NCBI GenBank assembly: GCA_900771335.1
Contig: CAAGNP010000018.1
Span: forward strand, 1-56,806
DNA from: Rikenellaceae bacterium
Lineage (GTDB): Bacteria; Bacteroidota; Bacteroidia; Bacteroidales; UBA932
Reading direction: 5' to 3'
Length of the DNA: 56,806 bases
Positions 42,519 through 52,195 of the stretch are shown here, piece after piece. The notes under the pieces are model-generated. The model saw only the letters and a program-made list of their open reading frames with translations, had not been told where the DNA came from and ran no database searches. The first letter of the stretch is position 1. Each line of letters starts with the position of its first letter. The position numbers and the translations under genes are program-made.

Positions 42519-43634
42519 ATGGAATACGACGAATTGGTTTATGCCTGTGCCATAAACAGGATTTTCAATTATTCTTGCGACAAGGCAAGATTGCTGGTTT
42601 CAAGATTTGCCCGTCCGGGCGATGTGTTTGCCCTCAATAGGAGGGAGCTGGTGGAGCTGTTTGGGCAGAACAGCCATTTTGTGGATGATATATTGAACCC
42701 GCTCTATCTAAAATTCGGGCAGGCGGATGTGGATTGGGCGAAATCCCATGACGTAAGGCTCTTTTATATCAATGATTCTGACTACCCAAGGAGATTGAGG
42801 GAGTGTGCTGATGCACCGGTAGTCCTTTACTTCCGGGGGAATTGCGACCTCAATCACAGGAGGGTCGTGTCCATTGTGGGCAGCAGAAGGGTCACACCTT
42901 ACGGGAAGAAGATGTGTGAAGAGATAGTTGAGTCTTTTGCGGAGCTGGAAAATCCCCCATTGATAATCAGTGGTCTGGCCTACGGCGTCGATATAACTGC
43001 CCACCAGGCGGCACTCCGGCTGGGGCTTAAGACGGTGGGGGTGATGGCGACGGGCCTGGATACGATATACCCGAGCTACCATAAGAATATCGCCAGGCAG
43101 ATGGCAGGGCAGGGGGGACTCGTTTCCGATTTCCCGGTAAAGACTTCGCCGGTGGCGATAAATTTTATCCGGCGCAACAGGATAATAGCGGGACTTGCAG
43201 ATGCCACGATACTGGTGGAGTCGCGTGTGGATGGAGGGGGTGTAATTACCTCCAAAATGGCCAGTTCTTATGACAGGGAGGTGTTTGCCGTACCGGGCCG
43301 TGCGGATGATGAGCTCTCTGCCGGGTGCAATATTCTGATAAAGGAGAATTGCGCAGAAATGGTGACGGGCAGAAATTCCATTAGGGAATCGTTAGGTTGG
43401 AAAAATATCATAAAAGATAGGGAGATAAGTTCAAAATTTCTTACCTTTGAAAGTGATAATGGCTGTAAAAAGAAAATTATCACTGTCCTATATCGGGATC
43501 AGAGGGTAAATGTGGATGAGCTGATGGACAAAACGGGGTTGTGTAGGGGAGATGTGGTGCTGAACCTTACTGAGTTGGAGCTGGAGGGGCGGGTAGAGTC
43601 TGATCTGATAGGGAGATACATATTGAAGCGATGA
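42519..43634 (+). CDS. dprA: DNA-processing protein DprA
   Basis: A 371-residue protein: N-terminal helical SAM-like region (1-90), Rossmann fold (about 95-300) with VSIVGSRRVTPYGKKM near 110, ISGLAYGVDITAHQAAL near 149-165, FIRRNRIIAGLADATILVE near 215-233, and a C-terminal winged helix (about 305-371). It loads RecA onto incoming single-stranded DNA in natural transformation. Its stop overlaps the tatD start by 4 bases (ATGA), so the two are coupled. Confidence 0.95.
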   Translation: MEYDELVYACAINRIFNYSCDKARLLVSRFARPGDVFALNRRELVELFGQNSHFVDDILNPLYLKFGQADVDWAKSHDVRLFYINDSDYPRRLRECADAPVVLYFRGNCDLNHRRVVSIVGSRRVTPYGKKMCEEIVESFAELENPPLIISGLAYGVDITAHQAALRLGLKTVGVMATGLDTIYPSYHKNIARQMAGQGGLVSDFPVKTSPVAINFIRRNRIIAGLADATILVESRVDGGGVITSKMASSYDREVFAVPGRADDELSAGCNILIKENCAEMVTGRNSIRESLGWKNIIKDREISSKFLTFESDNGCKKKIITVLYRDQRVNVDELMDKTGLCRGDVVLNLTELELEGRVESDLIGRYILKR

Positions 43635-44407
43635 TTATAGATACCCATACCCATCTGTATGATGAAGACTTTAAAGGGGACTTTGATGATGTGATCCAAA
43701 GGGCTCGGGAGGCCGGTGTGTATAAATGTATAATGCCGGCAATAGATATTGCATCTTATGATCCTATGATCATGACTGAGGCTAAGCTGGAAGGGTTTGC
43801 TTATGCCACTATCGGGCTCCATCCCACATCCGTAAAGGAGGATTGGGAGCGTGAACTGGATTTCGTCAGGGAGCAGTTCTCCAGAAGGGATTATTGCGCA
43901 GTAGGGGAGATTGGCCTTGACGGCTATTGGAGCCGCGATTTCATGGAGCAGCAGAAGATTGTCTTCTACGATCAGGTGCTGATGGCGGCATCGAAGGATT
44001 GTCCTGTTATTGTCCACTTGAGGGAGGCTACCGATGACCTTTATGAAGTTCTGGATAAAATAAAAAGTGCCGGAGTCAGGCCCCGAGGTGTTTTTCATGC
44101 ATTCTCAGGGAGTTATGAGACTTATGAGAGGATAAACAAATATGGGGATTTTATGGTCGGTATAGGTGGGGTGGTCACATACAAAAAGGCTTCGGTAGCT
44201 GATGTGGTGGCAAAACTCCCTCTGGAGAGAATAGTACTCGAAACAGACTCTCCATGGCTACCCCCAGTGCCGTATAGAGGTAAAAGGAATGAACCGGCAT
44301 ATCTGAAAGAGATAGTGGCAAAAATAGCCTCCATCAAAGGTTGTGGGACAGATGAGGTGGAGGCGATTACCACATCAAATGCACTGAAACTATTCAATAT
44401 AGGATAA
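43631..44407 (+). CDS. TatD family metal-dependent hydrolase
   Basis: The 258-residue TIM-barrel hydrolase opens with the metal motif IIDTHTHLYD, has GEIGLDGYW near 96-104, VHLREATDDL near 126-135, VFHAFSGSYETYER near 153, and the late aspartate motif LETDSPWLPPVPYRGKRNEP near 204-223. Family members act as 3'-5' DNase or related phosphoesterases. It is coupled to dprA. Confidence 0.93.
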   Translation: MIIDTHTHLYDEDFKGDFDDVIQRAREAGVYKCIMPAIDIASYDPMIMTEAKLEGFAYATIGLHPTSVKEDWERELDFVREQFSRRDYCAVGEIGLDGYWSRDFMEQQKIVFYDQVLMAASKDCPVIVHLREATDDLYEVLDKIKSAGVRPRGVFHAFSGSYETYERINKYGDFMVGIGGVVTYKKASVADVVAKLPLERIVLETDSPWLPPVPYRGKRNEPAYLKEIVAKIASIKGCGTDEVEAITTSNALKLFNIG

Positions 44408-44417
44408 TATACGCGAT

Positions 44418-45446
44418 ATGGATACATCGATTCTTTTGATTTATACAGGGGGGACTATCGGTATGAAGATAGATCCCCAGACCCAGGCTCTCGCTCCATT
44501 CGATTTTTCACACATTCTGGAAGAGGTGCCCGAGCTGATGAAATTCGGATATAAACTGGATTCATACTCATTCAATCCCGCCATAGACTCATCCGATGCA
44601 AATATCCCCTTCTGGAGGGAATTGGCCGGAATCATAGAGGACAATTATGAGAAATATGATGGATTTGTTGTGTTGCACGGGACTGATACCATGTCGTATA
44701 CAGCATCAGTCCTCAGTTTTATGCTGGAGAATCTGGGCAAGCCGGTAGTTTTTACAGGCAGCCAGCTTCCAATAGGCATGTTGAGAACGGACGGAAAGGA
44801 GAATCTCATATCATCCATAGAGATCGCAGCGGCAAAAGATGATGAGGACAGGGCACTTGTCCCCGAGGTGTGCGTATATTTTGAAAGCCAGCTGTACAGG
44901 GGAAACAGGACCACCAAATACAATGCAGAGAACTTCAGGGCTTTCAGGTCTGCAAATTATCCTGTGCTTGCGGATGTGGGTATCCATATCCGTTTCAACC
45001 CCGAGCTTATTAGATATCCCAAGTGGGGCAAGAAGTTTAAGGTGAACTATGACCTGGATCCTAACGTAGCTATAGTCAAGGTAGTTCCCGGTATGAATAC
45101 CAACATGTTGTCCGTACTGACCAAGGTAGAGGGGTTAAGGGCTGTGATACTTGAGACATTCGGCTCAGGCAACGCCCCTACAAACAAAGAGTTCATAGGG
45201 GCAGTCAGGGAGTTGGTGGACAAAGGGCTTATCGTGCTCAATGTGACGCAGTGCCATGCAGGGAGGGTCGATATGGATGCTTATGCTACAGGGATTGCCC
45301 TGAAGAACATAGGGGTGATAAGCGGAGAGGACTCCACTCTGGAGGCGGCCCTTGCCAAGCTGTACTTTCTTCTGGGAAAATATTCTGAGAATAGTGACAT
45401 TGTAGAAGGTTTAATGAAAAATATTAGAGGAGAAATTTCAAAGTAG
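44418..45446 (+). CDS. ansA: type I L-asparaginase
   Basis: A 342-residue cytoplasmic asparaginase: IYTGGTIGM (about 8-16) holds the first catalytic Thr, VLHGTDTMSYTASVL (about 82-96) the second Thr and Asp, then KPVVFTGSQLPIG, and a C-terminal part with GIALKNIGVISGEDSTLEAALAKL. There is no signal peptide, which separates it from periplasmic type II enzymes. It follows tatD after 10 bases. Confidence 0.93.
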   Translation: MDTSILLIYTGGTIGMKIDPQTQALAPFDFSHILEEVPELMKFGYKLDSYSFNPAIDSSDANIPFWRELAGIIEDNYEKYDGFVVLHGTDTMSYTASVLSFMLENLGKPVVFTGSQLPIGMLRTDGKENLISSIEIAAAKDDEDRALVPEVCVYFESQLYRGNRTTKYNAENFRAFRSANYPVLADVGIHIRFNPELIRYPKWGKKFKVNYDLDPNVAIVKVVPGMNTNMLSVLTKVEGLRAVILETFGSGNAPTNKEFIGAVRELVDKGLIVLNVTQCHAGRVDMDAYATGIALKNIGVISGEDSTLEAALAKLYFLLGKYSENSDIVEGLMKNIRGEISK

Positions 45447-45470
45447 TGGTGATAATTAAAAAATATTTTC

Positions 45471-45478
45471 TAACTTTG
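45471..45478 (+). promoter_or_regulatory. -7 box (TAACTTTG) of the exbBD cluster
   Basis: TAACTTTG fits the consensus. It lies 131 bases before the exbB ATG, leaving an unusually long AT-rich leader without an evident fold. Confidence 0.55.
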
Positions 45479-45609
45479 GCGATATTTTCCGTGTGTACCA
45501 GTTTGTGGGATAGGGTGTAAAGGATGTGGAATACATAGATTTTAACTTGTAAATAAATATAAATCAACTATTTAATAATTTGTTTAATAACTAATCATTC
45601 AAAACTTTT

Positions 45610-46410
45610 ATGAAAAAAATTTTCATGTTTTTGGCAGTTGCAGGTCTGATGACTTTCTCTGCTCAATACGCATCAGCTCAGACTGAGGAAGCTGTTCAAG
45701 CTACTGAAGTTGTTGCAGATTCAGTTGCAACTGAAGAAGTTGCTGCTCCTGCTGAAGAAGTTGCTCCTGTTCAAGAAGTTGCTCTTCACCAAGCTCTAAA
45801 AACCAAATTCATCGAAGGTGGTGCTGGCTTCATGGCTACAGTACTTGCATGTTTGATCTTTGGTCTTGCAATCTGTATTGAAAGAATTATCTACCTTAAC
45901 ATGGCAACTACCAACAATGAAAAGCTTATCGCTGCTGTTGAGGCTGCTCTTAACGAAGGTGGTGTAGAGGCTGCTAAAGAAGTTTGCCGCAATACAAGAG
46001 GTCCAGTTGCTTCTATCTTCTATCAAGGTCTTCTTCGCGCAGATCAAGGTGCTGAGGCAGTTGAGAAAACTGTTGTATCTTATGGTTCAGTTCAAATGGG
46101 TCAGCTAGAGTCTAACCTTGGTTGGATCGCTCTATTCATCGCTATCGCTCCTATGCTTGGTTTCATGGGTACAGTTATCGGTATGATTCAGGCATTTGAC
46201 GAGATCCAGATTGCTGGTGACATCTCTCCGACCCTTGTAGCAGGTGGTATGAAAGTCGCTTTGATTACAACTGTAGGTGGTCTTATCGTTGCGATTATCC
46301 TTCAAGTTATTTATAACTATCTAGTTTCTAAGATTGACTCTATCGTTAACTCAATGGAGGATGCTTCAATCTCTCTAGTAGATCTAGTAGTTAAATATCT
46401 AAATAAATAA
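45610..46410 (+). CDS. exbB: ExbB/MotA-TolQ family proton channel subunit with extended N-terminus
   Basis: A 266-residue protein with a signal-peptide-like start (1-23), an Ala/Glu/Val/Gln-rich low-complexity stretch (24-58), then the three-helix TolQ/ExbB core: helix 1 near 72-92, helices 2 and 3 near 170-245, including the motif APMLGFMGTVIGMIQAF. It couples the proton gradient to TonB-dependent outer-membrane transport with the ExbD proteins encoded behind. The extended N-terminus is common in Bacteroidetes ExbB. Confidence 0.9.
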   Translation: MKKIFMFLAVAGLMTFSAQYASAQTEEAVQATEVVADSVATEEVAAPAEEVAPVQEVALHQALKTKFIEGGAGFMATVLACLIFGLAICIERIIYLNMATTNNEKLIAAVEAALNEGGVEAAKEVCRNTRGPVASIFYQGLLRADQGAEAVEKTVVSYGSVQMGQLESNLGWIALFIAIAPMLGFMGTVIGMIQAFDEIQIAGDISPTLVAGGMKVALITTVGGLIVAIILQVIYNYLVSKIDSIVNSMEDASISLVDLVVKYLNK

Positions 46411-46434
46411 TCAAACTGACTTGAATTTATAATT

Positions 46435-46893
46435 ATGTCAAAATTTGCAAAAATATTAGAATACGTCCTACTAGCTGTCGGTGTAGTGATCATAGCTTTG
46501 TTCTATGTTCAGAACGGCTCAGGTCAGTTTGCTTTGTCAAACTTGGCTGATGTTCTTAGCTCTACTACACTTGTTGACGGTCTTCTATGGTGGGTATACG
46601 CTCTGATAGTACTTGCAATCGCCCTTATCCTTATACTTGCTTGTGTTGCCACTTTCGGTAACAAGAAATCTCTTAAGAGCACAGGTTTGGTATTGGTTCT
46701 TGCAGTTGTACTAGTCGTTGCGTCTTATTTCTTGGCTTCAGGTAACCCTGTAGCAGTTAACGTAGCTGAGCAACCTTCTGCTGCTACTTTCAAAATGACC
46801 GACACTATTCTTATTCTTACTTACATCCTATTTGTGGGCGTTATCGTTTCACTACTTGGTGGTATTGTAATGAATGCAATTAAGAAACGTTAA
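46435..46893 (+). CDS. small four-helix membrane protein of the exbBD cluster
   Basis: A 152-residue hydrophobic protein with about four transmembrane helices (near 8-26, 48-70, 78-98 and 122-145) and no recognised catalytic motif. It lies between exbB and two exbD genes, 24 and 14 bases from its neighbours, an arrangement seen in other Bacteroidetes. It is presumably an accessory subunit of the energy-transducing complex. Confidence 0.75.
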   Translation: MSKFAKILEYVLLAVGVVIIALFYVQNGSGQFALSNLADVLSSTTLVDGLLWWVYALIVLAIALILILACVATFGNKKSLKSTGLVLVLAVVLVVASYFLASGNPVAVNVAEQPSAATFKMTDTILILTYILFVGVIVSLLGGIVMNAIKKR

Positions 46894-46907
46894 TTAAACG
46901 AACAGAT

Positions 46908-47489
46908 ATGGCATCTAAGAAAACACCCGAAATTAACGGCGGATCAATGGCGGATATCTCTTTCCTAATGTTGATCTTCTTCCTAATGGTTTCTACAATG
47001 GACTCTGAGCAAGGTCTTGCAAGACGTCTTCCTCCTATGCCTGACAAAAATGCTAAGGTAGAAGATATCAAAGTCAATCGTCGTAACATTCTGGAGGTTA
47101 AGATTAACTCAAGAGACAATGTTTTCGCCGGTTCTGAATATATTTCTGATGTTAGCCAGCTGGATCAAATCGTTATTGACTTTTTAACTAACCCTACTAA
47201 CAACGAAAAACTTTCTGCTAAGAAAGAGAGAGAGATCGAAGGTTTCGGTACCTATCCAGTTTCTGAAGGTGTTATTTCACTTCAGAACGACCGTAGTACC
47301 CACTATGAGATCTATCTTGAAGTACAAAATGCTTTGGTTAGAGCTATCAACACTATCCGTGATGATTTCGCTACCAGACACTTTGGAAAGAAATATGCAG
47401 CACTTGATGCTGATCAGCAGAAGATCGTAAGAACAGCTATTCCTCAGAATATCTCTGAGGCTGAGCCTAAAGATGTTAGTAAGAAATAA
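46908..47489 (+). CDS. exbD: ExbD/TolR family biopolymer transport protein 1
   Basis: A 193-residue protein with one transmembrane helix near 13-33 (MADISFLMLIFFLMVSTM), whose aspartate is the proton-binding residue of the family, and a periplasmic domain (60-193) larger than in typical ExbD. It is the first of two consecutive ExbD genes. Confidence 0.9.
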   Translation: MASKKTPEINGGSMADISFLMLIFFLMVSTMDSEQGLARRLPPMPDKNAKVEDIKVNRRNILEVKINSRDNVFAGSEYISDVSQLDQIVIDFLTNPTNNEKLSAKKEREIEGFGTYPVSEGVISLQNDRSTHYEIYLEVQNALVRAINTIRDDFATRHFGKKYAALDADQQKIVRTAIPQNISEAEPKDVSKK

Positions 47490-47506
47490 TTAAGGAGGAT
47501 TTCAGA

Positions 47507-47977
47507 ATGGCTAAATTTGTAAGAAAAGGAAAAGATGGCGGTATGCCAGCTATCTCTACTGCATCTCTTCCAGATATCGTGTTCATGATTCTTATGTTCT
47601 TCATGGTATCTGTAAGTATGCGTAAGACCGATAGAATGGTTCAAGTCAAACTTCCTGAGGCATCAGAAACTGCTAAGCTAGAAAGAAAAGAGCTTGCTTC
47701 ATATATCTATATCGGAGCTCCTACCAAACAGTATCAAAACCAATTCGGTACTGATACTCGTATCCAGCTTAACGACTCATATAAAACTGTTAACGATATC
47801 CGTGACTTCGTGGCAGCTGAGCGTGAGGCTAGAAGTGAGGTAGATAGAGAACTTATGACTATCTCTCTTAACGTTGACGAAGGTACACTTATGGGTATCG
47901 TAACAGACGTTAAACAAGAGCTAAGACGTTGTTCTGCACTTAAGATTATGTATGCAGCAAGACCTGCTGGTAAATAA
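47507..47977 (+). CDS. exbD: ExbD/TolR family biopolymer transport protein 2
   Basis: A 156-residue ExbD: transmembrane helix near 18-38 (LPDIVFMILMFFMVSVSM) with the conserved Asp, followed by a periplasmic domain. It differs clearly from the ExbD encoded just upstream (17-base gap), so the complex may contain unlike ExbD subunits. A terminator follows. Confidence 0.9.
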   Translation: MAKFVRKGKDGGMPAISTASLPDIVFMILMFFMVSVSMRKTDRMVQVKLPEASETAKLERKELASYIYIGAPTKQYQNQFGTDTRIQLNDSYKTVNDIRDFVAAEREARSEVDRELMTISLNVDEGTLMGIVTDVKQELRRCSALKIMYAARPAGK

Positions 47978-47999
47978 TTACTAATATGTATATAAAGAG

Positions 48000-48034
48000 T
48001 GGGCGGTATCTCATTGAGAAATCGCCCATTTTTT
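48000..48034 (+). terminator. intrinsic terminator after exbD2
   Basis: A 6-bp outer stem TGGGCG/CGCCCA and an inner TCTCA/TGAGA pairing, then six T. Confidence 0.88.
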
Positions 48035-48053
48035 AATAAACCCAATCAACTAT

Positions 48054-49301
48054 ATGAGAAAAAGCATCATTTCAATTTTTGTAGCGATATTTTCCTTTAT
48101 GTCGTTTACCTCATGCGAATCTTTTAAGAGTGAGCAGGAGGCTAAATATGTGTTTTATTTTATAGGTGACGGTATGGGATTTTCCCATGTCGCGGCTGCC
48201 GAGTATTATTCTGCATTTAAGGAGGATGGCAGAATAGGAAATAATTCCATTTCCTTTACTAAGTTCCCTGTTCTTGGGATGGCATCTTCTTATTCGGCTT
48301 CAAATGTTATCACCTGTTCATCTGCTGCCGGTACAGCATTATCTACCGGATTCAAGACCAATAACGGATTCCTTGGTGTAGCACCCGATTCGTCAAAACT
48401 TGAGAGTATTGCATATAAAATTCATGATGCCGGTATCCCTGTGGGAATTATGTCGACTGTGTCTTTGGATCACGCTACCCCTGGTGCATTCTATGCCAAT
48501 TCAGTGGCAAGGAGCGATTATTATTCCATCGCCATTCAGATGGCAGATTCTGACTTCGAGTTTTTCGGAGGTGGTGGTTTTATCAATCCTACAGGTAAAA
48601 AAGGGGATAAGGAGTCTGCATATGATCTCATAGCGAAAGAGGGTTATGTCATAGCATCAGGTGTAGAGGACTTCAAGGTCAAGAAGTCTCAGGCGGACAA
48701 AATCCTTCTACTTCAGAATGAGGGTGTGGAGAGTCATGAGCTTCCATATGCTATCGATAGAAAGGAGGGTGATATGACTTTGTCAGACCTTGTATCTTCA
48801 GCAATCGAGTTTTTGGAGGGTGAAGAGGGTTTCTTTATGATGGCAGAGGCCGGTAGAATCGACTGGGCTGCCCATTCAAATGATGGAAAAGGGACTATAC
48901 TCGAGGTTTTGGATTTGGCTGAGGCCGTGGAGGTAGCATACCAATTCTATTTGAAGCACCCTGAGCAGACACTTATCGTAATTACTGCAGACCACGAGAC
49001 CGGAGGTATTGCCCTGGGTCGTGAAAAAGGGTACAATATGTACTTTGACAAGTTGGAGTCGCAGAGTACATCTAAAGACAATACCGTAAGCGCGAATAGC
49101 TATGAGGCTGGAACAGGTAAAGGTAAGGAGGAGATTGACCAACTGAACTCAGATGCGCGAATCGGCTGGACTACAAGTTCCCATACTGCCGGCAATGTCC
49201 CTGTCTTCGCTATTGGTGCGGGCAGTGAGTTGTTTGCAGGCAAAATGGACAATATAGATATACCTAAGAAAATCTGCTCAGCGATGGGCGTAGAATTTTA
49301 A
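48054..49301 (+). CDS. alkaline phosphatase lipoprotein
   Basis: A 415-residue protein with signal peptide and lipobox FTSC (Cys near 22). It has the alkaline phosphatase core: FIGDGMGFSH near 34-43 (metal Asp), TCSSAAGTALSTG near 86-98 with the nucleophilic Ser, DHATPGAFYA near 139-148 and ITADHETGG near 305-313. It releases phosphate from monoesters outside the cytoplasm. It is 5 bases ahead of the GH10-like gene, so the two are co-transcribed. Confidence 0.93.
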   Translation: MRKSIISIFVAIFSFMSFTSCESFKSEQEAKYVFYFIGDGMGFSHVAAAEYYSAFKEDGRIGNNSISFTKFPVLGMASSYSASNVITCSSAAGTALSTGFKTNNGFLGVAPDSSKLESIAYKIHDAGIPVGIMSTVSLDHATPGAFYANSVARSDYYSIAIQMADSDFEFFGGGGFINPTGKKGDKESAYDLIAKEGYVIASGVEDFKVKKSQADKILLLQNEGVESHELPYAIDRKEGDMTLSDLVSSAIEFLEGEEGFFMMAEAGRIDWAAHSNDGKGTILEVLDLAEAVEVAYQFYLKHPEQTLIVITADHETGGIALGREKGYNMYFDKLESQSTSKDNTVSANSYEAGTGKGKEEIDQLNSDARIGWTTSSHTAGNVPVFAIGAGSELFAGKMDNIDIPKKICSAMGVEF

Positions 49302-49306
49302 TTGAT

Positions 49307-50779
49307 ATGAGGAGATTATTTACATTTTTATCCCTTATTGCACTGACATTCCCTCTATTTGGACAGAATGTCGAGCAGCCCAAGAGAGAGTTCAGAGGGG
49401 CATGGATTCATATTGTAGGAAATACAACCATCCGTACAATGAGTCAGGAGCAGGTGAAGGAGATGTTCATCCAGACACTTGATTCACTTGCTGAGGCTGG
49501 CTGTAATGCTGTAATTTTTCAGGTCAGACCTCAGGCAGATGCATTTTATCCATCTGAGCTAGAGCCATGGAGCCGTTTCTTGACTGGTGTCCAGGGTCAG
49601 GCACCGGAGCCTATGTGGGATCCGCTCCAATTTATGATCGAAGAGTCTCATAATAGGGGTATGGAGCTTCATGCCTGGTGTAACCCTTACAGAGTAACTT
49701 CCAATGATCAGGAGGAGTTGGCTCCTGAGCATCTGTTTTTCTCTAACCCCGATATTTTTAAGAGGTATGGGAAGCAGCTTTATTTCGACCCGGGTGAGCC
49801 TGCATCAAGGGAGCATACTGTAAGTGTTATAGCAGATATCGTGAGGAGATATGATGTGGATGCTATCCACTTTGATGACTATTTCTATCCATATCCTGTC
49901 AAGTATGAAGAGTTTCATGACGATGCATCTTTCGTGAAATATGCCAAGGAGCAGGGCTTCGAGTACTGGCAGAAAGGTGACTGGAGAAGAAATAATGTGG
50001 CTATTCTTATGAAGGAACTCAATGATACCATCAAGAGTATCAAACCTTGGGTGAGATTCGGTATCAGCCCATTTGGTATCCATAGGAACCTGAGTGAGAC
50101 CCCTGACAGCACAGGAAGTGCTACAAACGGTCTTTCAAACTATGAAGCACTTTTTGCTGATGTGCCGGACTGGGGTGTTAAGGGGTATATCGACTACATT
50201 GTTCCTCAGCTTTACTGGAGAATTGGCTTCAATGCAGCATGTTATGAGGTCCTGATCAACTGGTGGAATGACGGTAACTTTACTGATCACCTGTATATCG
50301 GCCAAAATATATCTGTACTTGACACTCAGCTTGAGAGAAAGATGGAACTTGTAAGGGATCTTCCTAATGTGGCCGGTAATGTGTGGTGGCCAGGTTGGTC
50401 TATCAAGAGAAATGTCCACAATATCCACGACAGCCTCACTACTGTATATCAGTCAAGACCTGCACTGATCCCAGCCTATACCCGCTTGGATGACAGAGCT
50501 CCACAAAAGGTCAAAACTTTGCATAAGAAATCGACCAAAGTGGTATGGAGTGTGGAGGATACTGAGGATCTTATGCAGCAGCCTGTTTTCTATGCTGTGT
50601 ATCTGTTCCCCAAAGGTGTTGTGGCAGATACATCAAAAGGTGAATATCTGGTGAAAATTACAAATCAGAAATCGTACGATTTCGGAAAAGATATCAAGAA
50701 ATATAAAGGATATAAGGTAGCAGTAACAGCTATTGACAGATGTTGGAACGAAAGTGAAAGTTTTTCACTAACTTTGTAA
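49307..50779 (+). CDS. family 10-like glycosyl hydrolase (GHL10/DUF187), secreted
   Basis: A 490-residue protein with a cleavable signal peptide (1-19, LFGQ). The catalytic TIM barrel (about 25-370) matches GHL10: REFRGAWIHIVGNTT, NAVIFQVRPQADAFYPSELEPWS-type block near 65-87, ELHAWCNPYRV near 122-132 and DAIHFDDYFYPYP near 185-197. A C-terminal fibronectin-like domain follows (about 395-490). The substrate is probably a polysaccharide or peptidoglycan; it is not shown here. Confidence 0.9.
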   Translation: MRRLFTFLSLIALTFPLFGQNVEQPKREFRGAWIHIVGNTTIRTMSQEQVKEMFIQTLDSLAEAGCNAVIFQVRPQADAFYPSELEPWSRFLTGVQGQAPEPMWDPLQFMIEESHNRGMELHAWCNPYRVTSNDQEELAPEHLFFSNPDIFKRYGKQLYFDPGEPASREHTVSVIADIVRRYDVDAIHFDDYFYPYPVKYEEFHDDASFVKYAKEQGFEYWQKGDWRRNNVAILMKELNDTIKSIKPWVRFGISPFGIHRNLSETPDSTGSATNGLSNYEALFADVPDWGVKGYIDYIVPQLYWRIGFNAACYEVLINWWNDGNFTDHLYIGQNISVLDTQLERKMELVRDLPNVAGNVWWPGWSIKRNVHNIHDSLTTVYQSRPALIPAYTRLDDRAPQKVKTLHKKSTKVVWSVEDTEDLMQQPVFYAVYLFPKGVVADTSKGEYLVKITNQKSYDFGKDIKKYKGYKVAVTAIDRCWNESESFSLTL

Positions 50780-50800
50780 GATGTTTAAAAATCTATAGAA

Positions 50801-52192
50801 ATGGGAAAAAGACACATTAGAATCGCCGAGCTACTCCAGGAGGCTCCAGGCCAGTCAGTCGTTGCTAAAGGCTGGGTTAGAACAAAGAGAGGTAATAAGA
50901 ACATAGCTTTTATAGCTCTTAATGACGGTTCTACTATAAATAATATTCAGGTTGTATGTGAAGTGGCAAACTTCCCTGAAGAACTTATGAAATCGATCAC
51001 CACAGGTGCTTGTCTGGCTGTAACCGGTGAGTTGGTTGAGTCTATGGGTAGTGGCCAGAAGGTGGAAATCCAGGCTAAGGAGATCGTAGTTTACGGTACT
51101 GCAGACTCTGAGACCTATCCTCTTCAGAAGAAAGGTCACAGTATGGAGTTCCTTCGCGAGATCGGTCACCTCAGACCCCGTACCAATACATTCGGTGCAG
51201 TGTTGAGAATCCGTCACGCGATGGCGTTTGCTATCCACAAATTCTTCAATGACAAAGGTTTCGTATATCTTCATACTCCACTTATTACTGCTTCTGACGC
51301 AGAGGGTGCAGGTGCAATGTTCCAGGTAACTACCATGGATCTTGAGAACCTTCCACGTACAGAAGAGGGCAAGATCGAATATAAAGAGGATTTCTTCGGT
51401 AAGAGAACCAGCTTGACAGTGAGTGGCCAGCTTGAGGGTGAGCTTGGTGCTATGGCACTTGGCAATATCTATACATTCGGTCCTACATTCAGAGCAGAAA
51501 ACTCAAATACCCCACGCCACTTGGCAGAGTTCTGGATGATTGAGCCTGAGATGGCATTCTATGAGATCGAGGACAATATGGATCTTGCAGAAGAGTTCAT
51601 CAAATATCTTGTGCAGTATGCATTGGACAACTGTATGGACGATCTTACATTCCTTAACAATATGATAGATAAGGAGCTTATCGCCAGACTTCAAAGTGTG
51701 GTAGGTACAGAGTTCGTGAGATTGACCTATACAGAAGGTGTCAAGATTCTTGAGGCTTCAGGTGAGAAGTTTGACTACCCTGTAGCCTGGGGTATCGACC
51801 TTCAGAGTGAGCACGAGAGATATCTTGTGGAGAAACATTTCGGCAAGCCAGTAATCCTTACCGATTACCCTAAGGATATCAAGGCGTTCTATATGAAACA
51901 GAACGAGGATGGCAAGACAGTTCGTGCTATGGACGTTCTGTTCCCTAAGATTGGCGAGATTATCGGTGGTTCACAAAGGGAGGAGTCATACGAGAAACTT
52001 ACCAACAGAATCAAAGAGCTTGATATGGATGATACCAACCTATGGTGGTATGTTGACACCAGAAGATTTGGTACAGCCCCTCATAGCGGTTTCGGTCTTG
52101 GATTTGAAAGACTTCTTCTATTCGTAACAGGTATGGCAAACATCCGTGATGTGATTCCATTCCCAAGAACCCCTAAAACAGCAGAATTCTAG
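50801..52192 (+). CDS. asnS: asparaginyl-tRNA synthetase
   Basis: A 463-residue class II synthetase: N-terminal OB-fold (about 15-115; VVAKGWVRTKRGNKNIAFI), motif 2 TFRAENSNTPRHLAEFWMIE near 228-247 and motif 3 GFGLGFERLLLFV near 427-439. The sequence fits AsnRS rather than AspRS because of the short length and PLITASDAEGAG block. It charges tRNA-Asn. udk starts 3 bases after its stop. Confidence 0.96.
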   Translation: MGKRHIRIAELLQEAPGQSVVAKGWVRTKRGNKNIAFIALNDGSTINNIQVVCEVANFPEELMKSITTGACLAVTGELVESMGSGQKVEIQAKEIVVYGTADSETYPLQKKGHSMEFLREIGHLRPRTNTFGAVLRIRHAMAFAIHKFFNDKGFVYLHTPLITASDAEGAGAMFQVTTMDLENLPRTEEGKIEYKEDFFGKRTSLTVSGQLEGELGAMALGNIYTFGPTFRAENSNTPRHLAEFWMIEPEMAFYEIEDNMDLAEEFIKYLVQYALDNCMDDLTFLNNMIDKELIARLQSVVGTEFVRLTYTEGVKILEASGEKFDYPVAWGIDLQSEHERYLVEKHFGKPVILTDYPKDIKAFYMKQNEDGKTVRAMDVLFPKIGEIIGGSQREESYEKLTNRIKELDMDDTNLWWYVDTRRFGTAPHSGFGLGFERLLLFVTGMANIRDVIPFPRTPKTAEF

Positions 52193-52195
52193 GAT

